From: Candidatus Ruthia sp. Plio_17_S18
Lineage (GTDB): Bacteria > Pseudomonadota > Gammaproteobacteria > PS1 > Pseudothioglobaceae
NCBI GenBank assembly: GCA_021730105.1
Contig: CP072538.1
Location: 310,001 to 374,000 of the forward strand
Reading direction: 5' to 3'
Length of the DNA stretch: 64,000 nt
Below, piece after piece: positions 29,818 through 39,717 of this stretch. The notes beneath the pieces are model-generated. The model was not told where the DNA came from. It did no database searches and saw only the letters and a program-made list of their open reading frames with translations. A program made the position numbers and the translations under genes. How positions within the stretch are numbered: the first letter of the stretch is position 1; each line of letters starts with the position of its first letter.

Positions 29818-31248
29818 ATGAAAGTCATACAGAGGCTTTTAACACAACTACCTCAGGGTATTGTACTTACGGGCAAGGAAAACACTCGTCCGTTTGAGTG
29901 CGACGGTTTGAGTGTGTACAGGCAAAAGCCTTTAGCGGTGGTGTTGACAGAAAATATTGCGCAAATTAAGCAAGTATTGAAAATTTGCAAAGACAATAAC
30001 ACGCCAGTGGTAACACGAGGTGCGGGGACGGGTTTGGCGGGTGGGGCTATGCCGCTTAAAAATTCAGTTGTGCTGGGATTGTCTAAGTTAAATCAAGTTA
30101 AATCAATTGATGTGAAAAATCGACTGGCTGTGGTTGATCCAGGTGTAAGAAATATTGCCATTAGTGAGGCAGTAACGCAGCATGGCCTTTATTATGCACC
30201 TGATCCATCCAGCCAAATTGCTTGTACGATTGGTGGTAATGTGGCTGAAAATTCTGGCGGGGTGCATTGCTTAAAATATGGATTAACCGTGCATAATGTT
30301 GAGGCAATTAAAATGCTAACTATTGATGGTGAGGAGTTAATACTGTCTCGTCAGGATGATGGATTGGGGTTGTTAGCACTTATGAATGGATCGGAGGGTT
30401 TGCTGGGCATTATTATTGAAATTACAGTTAAACTTACACCAACACCTATCCTTGCTAGAGTGGTGATGGCAGGGTTTGATTCTGTTCGAGAGTGTGCCAA
30501 CGTAGTGGCTGATATTATTAAGGCGGGCATTATTCCTGCTGGGCTAGAAATGATGGACAGTTTTGCCATGGAAGCGGCTGAAGGGTTTGCTCAAGTTGGC
30601 TATCCACTAGATGCTAAAGCGTTATTACTTTGCGAGCTTGATGGCACGCAGACGCAAGTGCAAGCAGAACTTGACAGCGTTTTAAAAATCTTATCAGATG
30701 CATCGACTGTGAAAGTATCTGAAAGTGAAGAAGAGCGACTCAATTTTTGGAAAGGACGCAAGTCCGCTTTTCCTGCAGTAGGCAGATTGTCTCCTGATTA
30801 TTACTGCATGGATGGCACAATTCCAAGGCGACATTTGGCAGATATGTTGGAAAAAATTAACGAGTTAAGCCAAAAATATCAGCTTAGAGTCGCCAATGTG
30901 TTCCATGCAGGTGATGGCAATTTGCACCCGCTTATTTTGTACGATGCAAATATAGAGGGCGAATTAGAAAAAGTGGAAGAATTTGGTACTGAAATTTTAA
31001 AACTCAGCGTAGATATGGGTGGCACGATTACAGGGGAGCATGGCGTGGGTGTTGAGAAATTAAACGCTATGTGTCATCAATTCAATGCAAAAGAATTGGC
31101 AATTTTTCACAAAATTAAAGCTGTATTTGACCCTAAATCTTTACTCAATCCTGGCAAAGCCGTACCAGAATTACACCGCTGTGCAGAATTAGGGGCAATG
31201 CATGTACATCATGGTAAATTGCCTCATCCTGAATTGGAGCGCTTTTAA
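29818..31248 (+). CDS. glcD: Glycolate oxidase subunit GlcD (FAD)
   Basis: 476 residues. An FAD-linked oxidase with the PCMH fold: PVVTRGAGTGLAGGAMP near 65, GLYYAPDPSSQIACTIGGN near 125 and GEHGVGVEKL near 405, a histidine region used in 2-hydroxyacid oxidation. It oxidises glycolate to glyoxylate and hands electrons through GlcF. Its TAA shares bases with the glcE ATG (TAATG), so translation is coupled. Confidence 0.95.
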   Translation: MKVIQRLLTQLPQGIVLTGKENTRPFECDGLSVYRQKPLAVVLTENIAQIKQVLKICKDNNTPVVTRGAGTGLAGGAMPLKNSVVLGLSKLNQVKSIDVKNRLAVVDPGVRNIAISEAVTQHGLYYAPDPSSQIACTIGGNVAENSGGVHCLKYGLTVHNVEAIKMLTIDGEELILSRQDDGLGLLALMNGSEGLLGIIIEITVKLTPTPILARVVMAGFDSVRECANVVADIIKAGIIPAGLEMMDSFAMEAAEGFAQVGYPLDAKALLLCELDGTQTQVQAELDSVLKILSDASTVKVSESEEERLNFWKGRKSAFPAVGRLSPDYYCMDGTIPRRHLADMLEKINELSQKYQLRVANVFHAGDGNLHPLILYDANIEGELEKVEEFGTEILKLSVDMGGTITGEHGVGVEKLNAMCHQFNAKELAIFHKIKAVFDPKSLLNPGKAVPELHRCAELGAMHVHHGKLPHPELERF

Positions 31249-31781
31249 TGCCAGATCGCATCAATCAATTACAACAACTGATTAAAGATGCTAACAATTT
31301 ACACATTAATAGTGAATGGCTCGCACATGCAGGTGTGATTGAATATTTTCCAGAAGAGTTGGTTATTACAATCAAAGCTGGCACCAAAATTAGTAATATT
31401 CAGACGGAACTGGCTAAGCATAACCAAATGTTGCCATTTTTTATAAAAACGGCTGATATGAGTATTGGCGCTGCTTATGCGCAAGGTGCTCAGGATTTAT
31501 CAGATTGCGTACTAGGTGTAAAAATTATTGATGGCACTGGGGCGTATCTAAATTTTGGTGGCCAAGTGATGAAAAATGTATCAGGTTATGATGTGGCACG
31601 TTTATTGTCTGGCTCAAAAGGTAAGTTGGCTGTCATTACACAAATTAGTTTTAAGGTCATGCCAATTTCTTATATGACCCAATTATCAGCACCCATTAAA
31701 CGAGCAACTACCTCGCAGTTGCACCAACATATTGAGCAAAAATTAAAACAAGTGTTTGATCCCAGAGGTATTTTTAACTAA
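31248..31781 (+). CDS. glcE: Glycolate oxidase subunit GlcE, shortened
   Basis: 177 residues against about 350 for GlcE. It keeps the FAD-binding core (ELVITIKAGTKISNIQTEL, DCVLGVKIIDGTGAYLNFGG, GQVMKNVSGYDVARLLSGS) and the extreme C-terminus (KLKQVFDPRGIFN). The roughly 150-residue cap in between is missing in frame, and the N-terminal part is also slightly short. Start and stop are TAATG-coupled to glcD and glcF. Either a minimal functional subunit or a decaying gene whose frame survives. Confidence 0.85.
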   Translation: MPDRINQLQQLIKDANNLHINSEWLAHAGVIEYFPEELVITIKAGTKISNIQTELAKHNQMLPFFIKTADMSIGAAYAQGAQDLSDCVLGVKIIDGTGAYLNFGGQVMKNVSGYDVARLLSGSKGKLAVITQISFKVMPISYMTQLSAPIKRATTSQLHQHIEQKLKQVFDPRGIFN

Positions 31782-32911
31782 TGCAAACCATCGATATTCA
31801 AAATCTCAAAGCTAATGACATTATTAGAAAATGTGTCCATTGTGGATTTTGTCTAGCCACTTGTCCGACTTATCAATTATTAGGTGATGAATTAGATTCA
31901 CCTCGCGGGCGAATTTATTTGATTAAATCGGCTTTAGAAAACCATCATTTTTCCAAGAAAAGTATTATTCATTTGGATCGCTGTTTAACATGCAGGTCAT
32001 GTGAAACTACTTGTCCATCAGGTGTTGAATATGGTCAATTGATAGATATTGGGCGTGAATTTATAGAACAAAAACGTCCACTTTGGCAAAAGGTATATCG
32101 ATATTTTGTTCGTCAATTTTTAACCACACCTATTTTATTTAATACAATTGGGCTTATTTTTAGGCATTCTAAAATCAAAGGAAAGCCTATTAAGCCCATT
32201 GTAAAAATTGGCAAAGTTTTGTTATTAGGGGGCTGTGTACAACCTGTACTTGCGCCTAATATTAACCATAGTATTAAAAACATTCTGGCAAAATTAGGCT
32301 ATGAAACTGTAGAAACACCACAAAAACAATGCTGCGGTGCAGTTGACCAACATTTAAGCGCTGGTCACGATGCCTTGGCTAAAATTAAGCGAAATATTGA
32401 CACTTGGCTTAAAATTGAGGTCGAGGTAATTATTTCTAGCGCCAGTGGCTGCGGATTAATGGTTAAAGACTACGCATCTATGTTTAAAGTATCAGATCCT
32501 TATTATCAAAAAGCGCAACTCATTGTTAATAAAACTAAAGATATTGCTGAGTTTTTAGCTGACCAAGATTTAAGCCAGCTTAATTTAGAGAAAATTGATA
32601 TTTCTTATCATGAACCTTGTACATTACAACATGGACAACAACTAGGCGGCTTGGTTGATTCTATTTTGAGCTCACTAGGTTATCAACAAACGCCTGTTGT
32701 TGATTCACATTTATGTTGCGGTTCTGCAGGCACGTATTCTATTTTTCATCCAAAATTATCACAGAAATTAAGAGTCAACAAACTCAAACATTTACAAGCA
32801 AGCAACCCACAAATGATAGTCACTGCAAATATTGGTTGTTTAATGCATTTGCAAAAACAGGCAAAAATACCTGTCAAGCATTGGGTTGAATTATTGGATA
32901 ATCAGGCTTAA
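31781..32911 (+). CDS. glcF: Glycolate oxidase iron-sulfur subunit GlcF
   Basis: 376 residues. Two [4Fe-4S] motifs, CVHCGFCLATCPTY near 19-32 and CLTCRSCETTCPSG near 69-82, then two CCG domains (CCGAVDQH near 184 and CCGSAGTYS near 309) typical of GlcF/HdrD-like subunits. It carries electrons from GlcD to the quinone pool or another acceptor. It is the last gene of the glcDEF operon, and rlmD starts 20 nt later. Confidence 0.94.
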   Translation: MQTIDIQNLKANDIIRKCVHCGFCLATCPTYQLLGDELDSPRGRIYLIKSALENHHFSKKSIIHLDRCLTCRSCETTCPSGVEYGQLIDIGREFIEQKRPLWQKVYRYFVRQFLTTPILFNTIGLIFRHSKIKGKPIKPIVKIGKVLLLGGCVQPVLAPNINHSIKNILAKLGYETVETPQKQCCGAVDQHLSAGHDALAKIKRNIDTWLKIEVEVIISSASGCGLMVKDYASMFKVSDPYYQKAQLIVNKTKDIAEFLADQDLSQLNLEKIDISYHEPCTLQHGQQLGGLVDSILSSLGYQQTPVVDSHLCCGSAGTYSIFHPKLSQKLRVNKLKHLQASNPQMIVTANIGCLMHLQKQAKIPVKHWVELLDNQA

Positions 32912-32930
32912 TTAATTTATATAAACATTC

Positions 32931-34247
32931 ATGGGCAGAAAAAGAAAATCAAAAACCAAAACTTACGAGTTAAACATAGAGTCACTTTCCCATGAAGGGC
33001 GAGGAATTGCACGTTTTGAAAATAAGGTTATTTTTGTAAGTGGTGCGTTACCAGGTGAGTTGGTGGTTGCTGATCGAACGTTTTCACGTGCTAACTTTGC
33101 AGAGGCTGATGTTAAGGAGGTATTAAAGCCAGCGGATAATCGAATCACGCCCAAATGTGACGTATTTGGTATTTGTGGTGGTTGTTCGTTTCAGCATTTA
33201 TCCAGTGAAGATCAAATACAGGCTAAGGGTAATTGGCTAAAAGATGTGTTTGCTAATCAAGAAAAAATTGAGCCCAAGACTTGGTTAAAGCCACTTCAAG
33301 TTCAAAGTTGGGGTTATCGGCGCAAAGCTAGATTGGGTATTCGATATGTGGCTAAAAAAAACAAGATATTGGTTGGATTTAGAGAAAAAAAATCTTCATT
33401 TATCACCAATATGAGTCGCTGTGAAGTTTTGCATCCATCTATAGGTAAACATATTGAAGTGCTTGCTAATTGTATTGAAAGGCTTAGTATTAAGTCCAGT
33501 ATTCCACAGTTGGAAGTGGCGATTGCTGAGAATAATACGGTGCTTATTCTAAGACACCTTGAGCCTTTGAGTATAAAAGATGAGCAAATATTAGTAGATT
33601 GTGCTCAACAATTAAACATCACTTTTTATACCCAAGGCGGTAGTTTAGACAGTGTTAAGCCGTTAGAAAAGCCTGTTGTGCTAACGTATTCACATCCTAA
33701 TCATGATATTATCATGGAATTTTTACCCACTGATTTTGTTCAAGTGCATTTTAAAATGAATCAGAAAATGGTTGATTTGGCATTAGAATTACTTGAACTT
33801 AATGAGTCTGATGAGGTGATTGATTTGTTTTGCGGATTGGGTAACTTTACCCTGCCAATTGCAAGACATGCTAAACATGTGGTAGGTATTGAGGGTGATT
33901 TAGGATTGGTTGAAAGGGCAAGGCACAATGCACAAAAAAACAGCATTACCAATGTTGATTTTTACAAGGCAGATTTATTTAAAGAAGTGTCAGATTTTGA
34001 GTGGTTTAGAGGCAAGACTTACAACAAGGCACTCATTGACCCAGTCAGATCTGGTGCAATTGAAATTGTAGGATTACTGCCTAAATTAGGAGTCACAAGA
34101 TTGGTGTATGTGTCATGCAATCCTGCAACTTTGGCTCGTGATACACTCAAGTTAATTGAGCTTGGGTTTACGCTTGAAACTGCGGGGGTGATGGACATGT
34201 TCCCCCAAACTGCCCATGTGGAATCTATTGCTTTATTCACTATATGA
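32931..34247 (+). CDS. rlmD: 23S rRNA (uracil1939-C5)-methyltransferase
   Basis: 438 residues. An N-terminal TRAM domain (ELNIESLSHEGRGIARFENK), an iron-sulfur site with CDVFGICGGC near 75-85 plus a later Cys, SAM motif DLFCGLGNFTLPI near 300, and the catalytic Cys in VSCNPATLARDTL near 395. It methylates U1939 in domain IV of 23S rRNA. A basic N-terminus (GRKRKSKTK) would aid RNA binding. Overlaps the next gene by 4 nt. Confidence 0.95.
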   Translation: MGRKRKSKTKTYELNIESLSHEGRGIARFENKVIFVSGALPGELVVADRTFSRANFAEADVKEVLKPADNRITPKCDVFGICGGCSFQHLSSEDQIQAKGNWLKDVFANQEKIEPKTWLKPLQVQSWGYRRKARLGIRYVAKKNKILVGFREKKSSFITNMSRCEVLHPSIGKHIEVLANCIERLSIKSSIPQLEVAIAENNTVLILRHLEPLSIKDEQILVDCAQQLNITFYTQGGSLDSVKPLEKPVVLTYSHPNHDIIMEFLPTDFVQVHFKMNQKMVDLALELLELNESDEVIDLFCGLGNFTLPIARHAKHVVGIEGDLGLVERARHNAQKNSITNVDFYKADLFKEVSDFEWFRGKTYNKALIDPVRSGAIEIVGLLPKLGVTRLVYVSCNPATLARDTLKLIELGFTLETAGVMDMFPQTAHVESIALFTI

Positions 34248-34705
34248 TAAACATCAATACCAACACCCAAACTTTAGATTATTATCAAGGCAATATCTTG
34301 CAAAAATCTTACTCAATTTCAAGTTCAATCAACGGTGTAGGCGAGGTAGAGGATTCATTTTGCACACCAACTGGACGATTTAAAATCAGTGAAAAAATTG
34401 GCGATAATGTAAAATTAGGCACTGTATTTATTGCTAGAATACCAACAGGTGAGATTTATTCAAAACAATTATTTAATGAACAAGCTGATAAAGATTGGAT
34501 ATTAACTCGAATTTTATGGCTTGATGGGGTTGAAGAGCGTAATAAAAACACGCATGAGCGTTATATTTATATTCACGGCTCACCTAATGAATTTATGATG
34601 GGTGTTCCTAAGTCAAAAGGCTGTATTCGTATGCTCAATCAAGATATTGTTGAATTATTTGAAAGGGTTCACATAGGTGAAGATGTTGCTATAATTGAAC
34701 GGTGA
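34244..34705 (+). CDS. L,D-transpeptidase (YkuD) domain protein
   Basis: 153 residues. The catalytic region is IHGSPNEFMMGVPKSKGCIR with His near 111 and Cys near 128, the YkuD HxnSxGCxR signature. There is no signal peptide, so it may act on cytoplasmic muropeptides or be exported otherwise. The nearby ampG-nagZ pair suggests a link to cell-wall recycling. It follows rlmD with an ATGA overlap. Confidence 0.88.
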   Translation: MININTNTQTLDYYQGNILQKSYSISSSINGVGEVEDSFCTPTGRFKISEKIGDNVKLGTVFIARIPTGEIYSKQLFNEQADKDWILTRILWLDGVEERNKNTHERYIYIHGSPNEFMMGVPKSKGCIRMLNQDIVELFERVHIGEDVAIIER

Positions 34706-35116
34706 ATCAGTTAATACAATACCTGCCAAAAAAAAGCCTTTGAACGCCTACAAACCAATCAAGACGCCATTTTGATTGACGTGCGTTGCGAGGCAGAAAA
34801 TAAATTTGTTGGTAGACCTATTGAATGTATTTTTGTGTCTTGGCTTGACGATCCTGATTGGGAGCCCAATGAAGATGAGTTTATTGTCGCTATTAAGCTT
34901 TTTATTGGCAAGTAAAATAACTTCTTAGAACGTGAAATTATTTTAATTTGTCGCAGTGGTTACCGTTCAAATGATGCGGAAAAATGCTTGATCGAACATG
35001 GTTTTACCAATGTGGCACATGTTGTTAGTGGCTTTGAATGGTATCTTGATGAAAGTGACCAACGAGGCAATTTAAATGGTTGACGTCATAATGGTATGCC
35101 TTGGTTGCAATGTTAG
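34706..35116 (+). pseudogene. Rhodanese-like sulfurtransferase, broken
   Basis: The frame AFERLQTNQDAILIDVRCEA continues through CIFVSWLDDPDWEPNE to a TAA, then ILICRSGYRSNDAEKC with the active-site Cys loop, then GFEWYLDESDQRGNLNG, a TGA where Trp is expected, and RHNGMPWLQC. An extra A in an 8-A run at the 5' end shifts the start. The ending is typical of single-domain rhodaneses of sulfur oxidisers. Three lesions make it dead. Confidence 0.85.
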
Positions 35117-36418
35117 ATGAGTAAAATACTAAATATCTATTTGGATAAACGCATGTTGTTTATCTTTTTGAATGGCGTTGCTAGTGGTTTTCCGTGGGTG
35201 ATTATCGGTTCAGCAATGACTTTGTGGCTTAAAGATGCTGGACTAACACGTACGGCAATCGGTTTTTTCGGCTCCATTTTTTTTGTTTATTCCATCAATT
35301 GGCTGTGGGCACCATTACTTGATAGAGTTAAAATCCCATTTTTAAAAATACTTGGTTTTAGGCGTAGTTGGTTGCTACTTTTACAATCCTTGCTGTTTTT
35401 TTTAATCATTTCCATATCATGGACAGACCCTAAAATAAGCATTGTTTGGGTGTCGTTACTCGCACTATTAATCGCCATCACCTCAGCCACTCAAGACATT
35501 GTGATTGATGCTTATCGCATTGAAATAATTATCGAAAGCGAGGATGGAAAAATTGCTGCTGCTGCTGCTGCTTCAACAAGTGGCTGGTGGTTTGGCTTTG
35601 GATTTTTAGGTGCGTTTGTGCTTTATTTGGCAGATTATTCTAACAATTGGTCAATGGTGTATTTTGTGATGAGTTTTTTTGTGCTAGGCTTTATGCTCAC
35701 AACGCTACTCATGCCAAAGGAGAAGCATTCAAATCAAACAACCACTGACACACCAGAACAATGGCTAGGAGAGACTTTCTTTAGCCCGCTTAAAGACTTC
35801 TTTAAGCGCTTTGGCACAACGGCCATTTTAATTTTATTGTTTATTATGTTTTTTAAAATTGGCGAGGCATTTCTTGGAAAAATGTCGTTGGTTTTTTATG
35901 ATGATATCGGTTTTTCTAAGACTGATATAGCCATTTACTCAAAACTTCTAGGCTCAACTTTGACCATTATTTTTTCAATCATTGCAAGCTTTGTTAGCAT
36001 TCGTTTTGGACTTCTTAAGGGTTTGGTTATTGGTGGCGTCTCAATGGCACTGACTAATTTAATGTATAGTTATCTAGCAACAATTGGTGCAGATAAGGAG
36101 TTTCTGGCATTAACCATATTTTTAGATAATTTCACTTCCGCCTTTTCAACTGTGGCATTTGTGGCGTTCATTTCCTATTTGGTTAATAAAACTTACACCG
36201 CCACACAATACGCCTTAATGTCTTCTATGGGTAATTTGGGCAAAATTTTATTTGCCAGTAGTAGTGGATTGTTGGTAGACAGCTTAGAAGGTAGGGATTG
36301 GGTTATTGCTTTTGGTGGTGAATGGGCGGTATTTTTTGCCATTACGGCACTCATGGTAATCCCTAGCCTTGTTATGCTTTTTTGGATTGGTAAAAAATTT
36401 AAACATTTATTTATATGA
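35117..36418 (+). CDS. ampG: Muropeptide permease AmpG (MFS)
   Basis: 433 residues with about twelve to fourteen membrane helices. N-terminal FLNGVASGFPWVIIGSAMTL, WLKDAGLTRTAIGFFG and APLLDR are AmpG hallmarks; SATQDIVIDAYRIE sits near 130. It imports GlcNAc-anhydroMurNAc peptides from periplasm to cytoplasm. It starts right after the rhodanese remnant stop and overlaps nagZ by 4 nt, so import and first hydrolysis are coupled. Confidence 0.92.
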   Translation: MSKILNIYLDKRMLFIFLNGVASGFPWVIIGSAMTLWLKDAGLTRTAIGFFGSIFFVYSINWLWAPLLDRVKIPFLKILGFRRSWLLLLQSLLFFLIISISWTDPKISIVWVSLLALLIAITSATQDIVIDAYRIEIIIESEDGKIAAAAAASTSGWWFGFGFLGAFVLYLADYSNNWSMVYFVMSFFVLGFMLTTLLMPKEKHSNQTTTDTPEQWLGETFFSPLKDFFKRFGTTAILILLFIMFFKIGEAFLGKMSLVFYDDIGFSKTDIAIYSKLLGSTLTIIFSIIASFVSIRFGLLKGLVIGGVSMALTNLMYSYLATIGADKEFLALTIFLDNFTSAFSTVAFVAFISYLVNKTYTATQYALMSSMGNLGKILFASSSGLLVDSLEGRDWVIAFGGEWAVFFAITALMVIPSLVMLFWIGKKFKHLFI

Positions 36419-37398
36419 TGGGTCCTATTATGATGGATGTGTCAGGATTGACACTAACCACACAAGAAAAACAACAATTGATTAAACCTTCTATTGGCGG
36501 TGTTATTTTGTTTGGGCGTAATTTTGAATCTATTGAGCAAGTGACTTTATTAATTAAAGATATTCGTCAAGTTAACCAAAACTTACTGGTTGCTGTTGAT
36601 CACGAAGGTGGGCGAGTGCAACGTTTTCAAACTGGATTTACCCACCTACCAGCCATGGCAAAATTAGGTGCGTTGTATGATAAAAATCCAAATATGGCGA
36701 TGGATAAAGCCTTTTCTTGTGGTTTTGTATTGGCATATGAATTGTTGGATATTGGCATGGATTTTTCTTTTGCACCTGTATTGGATGTTAATTATGACAC
36801 TTCTCAAGTAATTGGTGACAGAGCTTTTCATTCTAATCCTGATGTGATTGTAAAATTAGCAGGTGGTTTAATTAATGGCATGCACAAAGCGGGTATGAAG
36901 TGTGTTGGTAAGCATTTTCCAGGGCATGGGTTTGTTACGGCGGATTCACACCTTGACCTGCCAATAGATGATAGATCAATGAGTGATTTATTACAAGATA
37001 TGAAAGCCTTTAAGGGGTTAATTAATCATGGACTTGATGCGCTCATGCCCGCCCATGTTGTTTATACTCAAGTAGATGATAAACTAGCAGGGTTCTCCTC
37101 TAAGTGGATTAAAGATATTTTGCAAAACCAACTCAAATTTAAAGGTGTTATTTTTAGTGATGATTTATCTATGCAAGGCGCACGTTTCATTAAAGACATA
37201 ACCAGTAGAGTGAAAGCATCATTAGATAGCGGCTGTGATATGGTGCTTATATGTAATCATCCTAAATTAGTTGCGCAAATCATTGATAAAGATTGGGATA
37301 TGAGTGAAAAATTAAAATCAATGCAAGGTTTTTATAAATTTAAATCCGATAAAATTAACCATCAGCAACATTTAGCAACCATTAGAGATTTATTATGA
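36415..37398 (+). CDS. nagZ: Beta-N-acetylhexosaminidase NagZ
   Basis: 327 residues, GH3 family. VAVDHEGGRVQRF near 62, CVGKHFPGHGFVTADSHLD near 160-180 (the flexible catalytic loop with His and Asp), and the nucleophile Asp in FSDDLSMQGA near 245. Cytoplasmic enzyme removing GlcNAc from imported anhydromuropeptides. The first residues contain several Met codons; the start may be at 36415 or a few codons later. It overlaps ampG and the following gene by 4 nt each. Confidence 0.94.
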   Translation: MMGPIMMDVSGLTLTTQEKQQLIKPSIGGVILFGRNFESIEQVTLLIKDIRQVNQNLLVAVDHEGGRVQRFQTGFTHLPAMAKLGALYDKNPNMAMDKAFSCGFVLAYELLDIGMDFSFAPVLDVNYDTSQVIGDRAFHSNPDVIVKLAGGLINGMHKAGMKCVGKHFPGHGFVTADSHLDLPIDDRSMSDLLQDMKAFKGLINHGLDALMPAHVVYTQVDDKLAGFSSKWIKDILQNQLKFKGVIFSDDLSMQGARFIKDITSRVKASLDSGCDMVLICNHPKLVAQIIDKDWDMSEKLKSMQGFYKFKSDKINHQQHLATIRDLL

Positions 37399-37676
37399 AC
37401 AATGACAACACACAAAATTTTGAAACTAGGCTTCTAGGCGCAGTTAGAAAAACCCTTATTGCCGTTGCCAAAGACACCATGACCCAGCCAGGATTAAAGC
37501 ATCCACTTAGTCAAACAACGCAAAAAATGATTGCCGATTGTTTAGATATCGTAACCAGTAGGCAAATCGCCATTGAAAAATCCTCAGGTGCGCATACTAG
37601 GATGAAGCCTGTTTATACTGATGAACAAACCGTGCAAAGTTTTTCAATTGATGATTTAAAGAAAACTTTGAATTAA
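37395..37676 (+). CDS. Conserved-looking hypothetical protein after nagZ
   Basis: 93 residues, soluble and mixed-charge, starting MNNDNTQNFETRLLGAVRKT. It overlaps nagZ by 4 nt and is followed within a few bases by a strong terminator, so it is the last gene of the ampG-nagZ operon. I do not recognise a domain. Clean frame, normal composition and operon position support a real gene. Confidence 0.7.
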   Translation: MNNDNTQNFETRLLGAVRKTLIAVAKDTMTQPGLKHPLSQTTQKMIADCLDIVTSRQIAIEKSSGAHTRMKPVYTDEQTVQSFSIDDLKKTLN

Positions 37677-37678
37677 AA

Positions 37679-37710
37679 AAAGCTTATATTGGGATATTAA
37701 TATAAGCTTT
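37679..37710 (+). terminator. Terminator of the ampG-nagZ operon
   Basis: AAAGCTTATATT (37679-37690) pairs perfectly with AATATAAGCTTT (37699-37710) around an 8-nt loop, immediately after the stop codon at 37676. It has A and T runs on both sides so could work in both directions. Confidence 0.8.
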
Positions 37711-37844
37711 GCCTTGTTAAACCATATAACCGTGCTAAAGTTTTTTTTAGAAAAAACCAAGAGGACTTGTGCTATAACTAACCAGTAAGTTTTTGGTTTA
37801 CTGATAGTGATTTAACATCATTACATTTGTCTAAATAGTCGTCT

Positions 37845-38640
37845 TCATAATCAAAAATACATTAGGAGGCCCTCCTCCTAGCTCTACCGTTGCAAGAATC
37901 ATACTAAAAGCCGCATTTTTAATACAATTTCACCCACTGCACTTGGAGCCTGTAAATGCAAGTTTAGCAATTCTATCAGATTGTGACAAGGCTGCACCTG
38001 CCTCAGACCATAGCCATGAACAACGTTTAAAACGCCAGGAGGCAGCAAACCTCCTACCAATTCTAAAAATAAACAAATCGATAATGGTGTTTGTTCTGCA
38101 GGTTTTAATACAACGCAGTTGCCAGTTGCTAAAGCGGGCTGTATTTTCCAATCTGACATGAGCAGTGGAAAGTTCCAAGGAATAATTTGTACAACCACGC
38201 GCCCAAAGGTTCATTAAATGATAAGCAACAGTAGTATTGTCAATTTCGCTATGAGTGCTTTCTTGGGCGCGAATACAACCTGCAAAGTAGCGATAATGGT
38301 CAGCAACCAGTGGCAAATCAGCAGCTAAAGTTTCACGTATTGGTTTGCCGTTATCCCATGTTTCAGCCAAGGCTAGCATTTCTAAATTTTGTTCAACAAC
38401 ATCAGCAATTTTTAGTAAGATGTTTGAACGTTCAGCAACCGAAGTTTTACTTCAGCCCTCGGTTGTTGCTTGAGCGGCATCAATGGCTAAATTAATATCT
38501 TCTTCAGTTGATCTTGGAGTTTTACAAAAAGCCTTCCCGTTGACTGGTGATATATTGTCAAAATATCTCCCTTTAATAGGTGCTACCCATTTTACGTTAA
38601 TATAGTTTTCGTATTGAAGGCTAAATGTCGGTCTTTAGTA
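37845..38640 (-). pseudogene. NAD-dependent aldehyde dehydrogenase, broken
   Basis: Minus-strand order: [111 protein letters not shown], then a frame change to the NAD-site region and ELGGGPPNVF. The catalytic Cys half is missing. A TGA replaces a Trp after EG near 38456. It resembles the acetaldehyde/chloroacetaldehyde dehydrogenase (ExaC/AldB) group. Its divergent regulator is also dead. Confidence 0.9.
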
Positions 38641-38844
38641 AATCATAATTTACTTCTTGTTATTATTTTATGTGTTTAATTTGTGAGATTTTCATGGTTG
38701 ATTTTAAACAGGCAATACCAAATATGCTTGTCTTACAATCCACAACATTTGACTTATAGTGTATAAATCTATAAAACCAATAATTATCTTGAATACTTTT
38801 TTGTGATTCGTTATGAGGCAAAATTAACATATTTACTTTAGCAA

Positions 38845-39690
38845 GACGAAAAAATAGGCGACTGCTTATTGAGAATAAAACCGCATTTTTGGGTCCAGAA
38901 AGTGCGCTAAGTATTTACGATACTTACAAAAAAGCCAGTAAAGTTGGTTTGGCTGCTGATCAAATGATGTATTGTGGCATGATAACGGATAAAAAAATTA
39001 TGCATGATGCTGATGGTAAAAGGTCAAAAATCTTTTTGCCACATCAGTCTTATATAATAAAACCAAAGGGTTATGTTGAAATTGACTGTACAGAGGCGAA
39101 AACAAACCAACCACTTATTTGATCATAGAAATTTCCAAATAACATGTTAATTAAATATTGACTAAAATGGAAAATTTAGGACGCATACAAAGCATGGATC
39201 AAAATTGGGAGTGTTGCAACCAAAATATTCCTTTTCATCATTCAGCTGGCACACAAATGTTGCTAGGTAAATTGGTGGGCTTTGTTTACGCACAACCATC
39301 CTGATAAAAAAGTGTTGTTAAATTTGGGTATTTCTGAACTTGTTGTACGTTTACTAAGAAAACAAGGCAGATACTTACTGATTGATTATGCATGTAAAGA
39401 GCCAGATGCAAGTGGTATTAATGTTGTGATTGATTATCTTAAAAACAATATTGACCAACCTTGTGATATAGACAAACTTACTCAAAAAGCTTGTATGGGG
39501 TCGGCAGCTTGTTATATACAGAATTTAAAAATAAATTAGGTTGCACGCCTTGTGAGTTTTATTGGAAGTTGCGTTTGCGTTTGGCAGAAAAAATACTACA
39601 AAGCGGCAGAACTGTTACTTATGCTTGCTACAGCGTTGACTTTAAAGATTCTGGGCATTTTAGTCAGTTGTTTGGTTTGTGGTCCTAGAG
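38845..39690 (+). pseudogene. AraC-family regulator, broken
   Basis: Pieces: an N-terminal ligand-domain stretch ENKTAFLGPESALSIYDTYK and LPHQSYIIKPKGYVEID ending at 39121; a second LNLGISELVVRLLRKQGRYL with VVIDYLKNNIDQPCDIDKLT ending at 39539; and a third YTEFKNKLGCTPCEFYWKL with DFKDSGHFSQLF. The last two contain the two helix-turn-helix modules. At least three frame breaks separate them. It is divergent from the aldehyde dehydrogenase remnant, which it presumably activated. Confidence 0.85.
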
Positions 39691-39717
39691 AGTATCAAAA
39701 GAGTTACCGCGCAAAAC

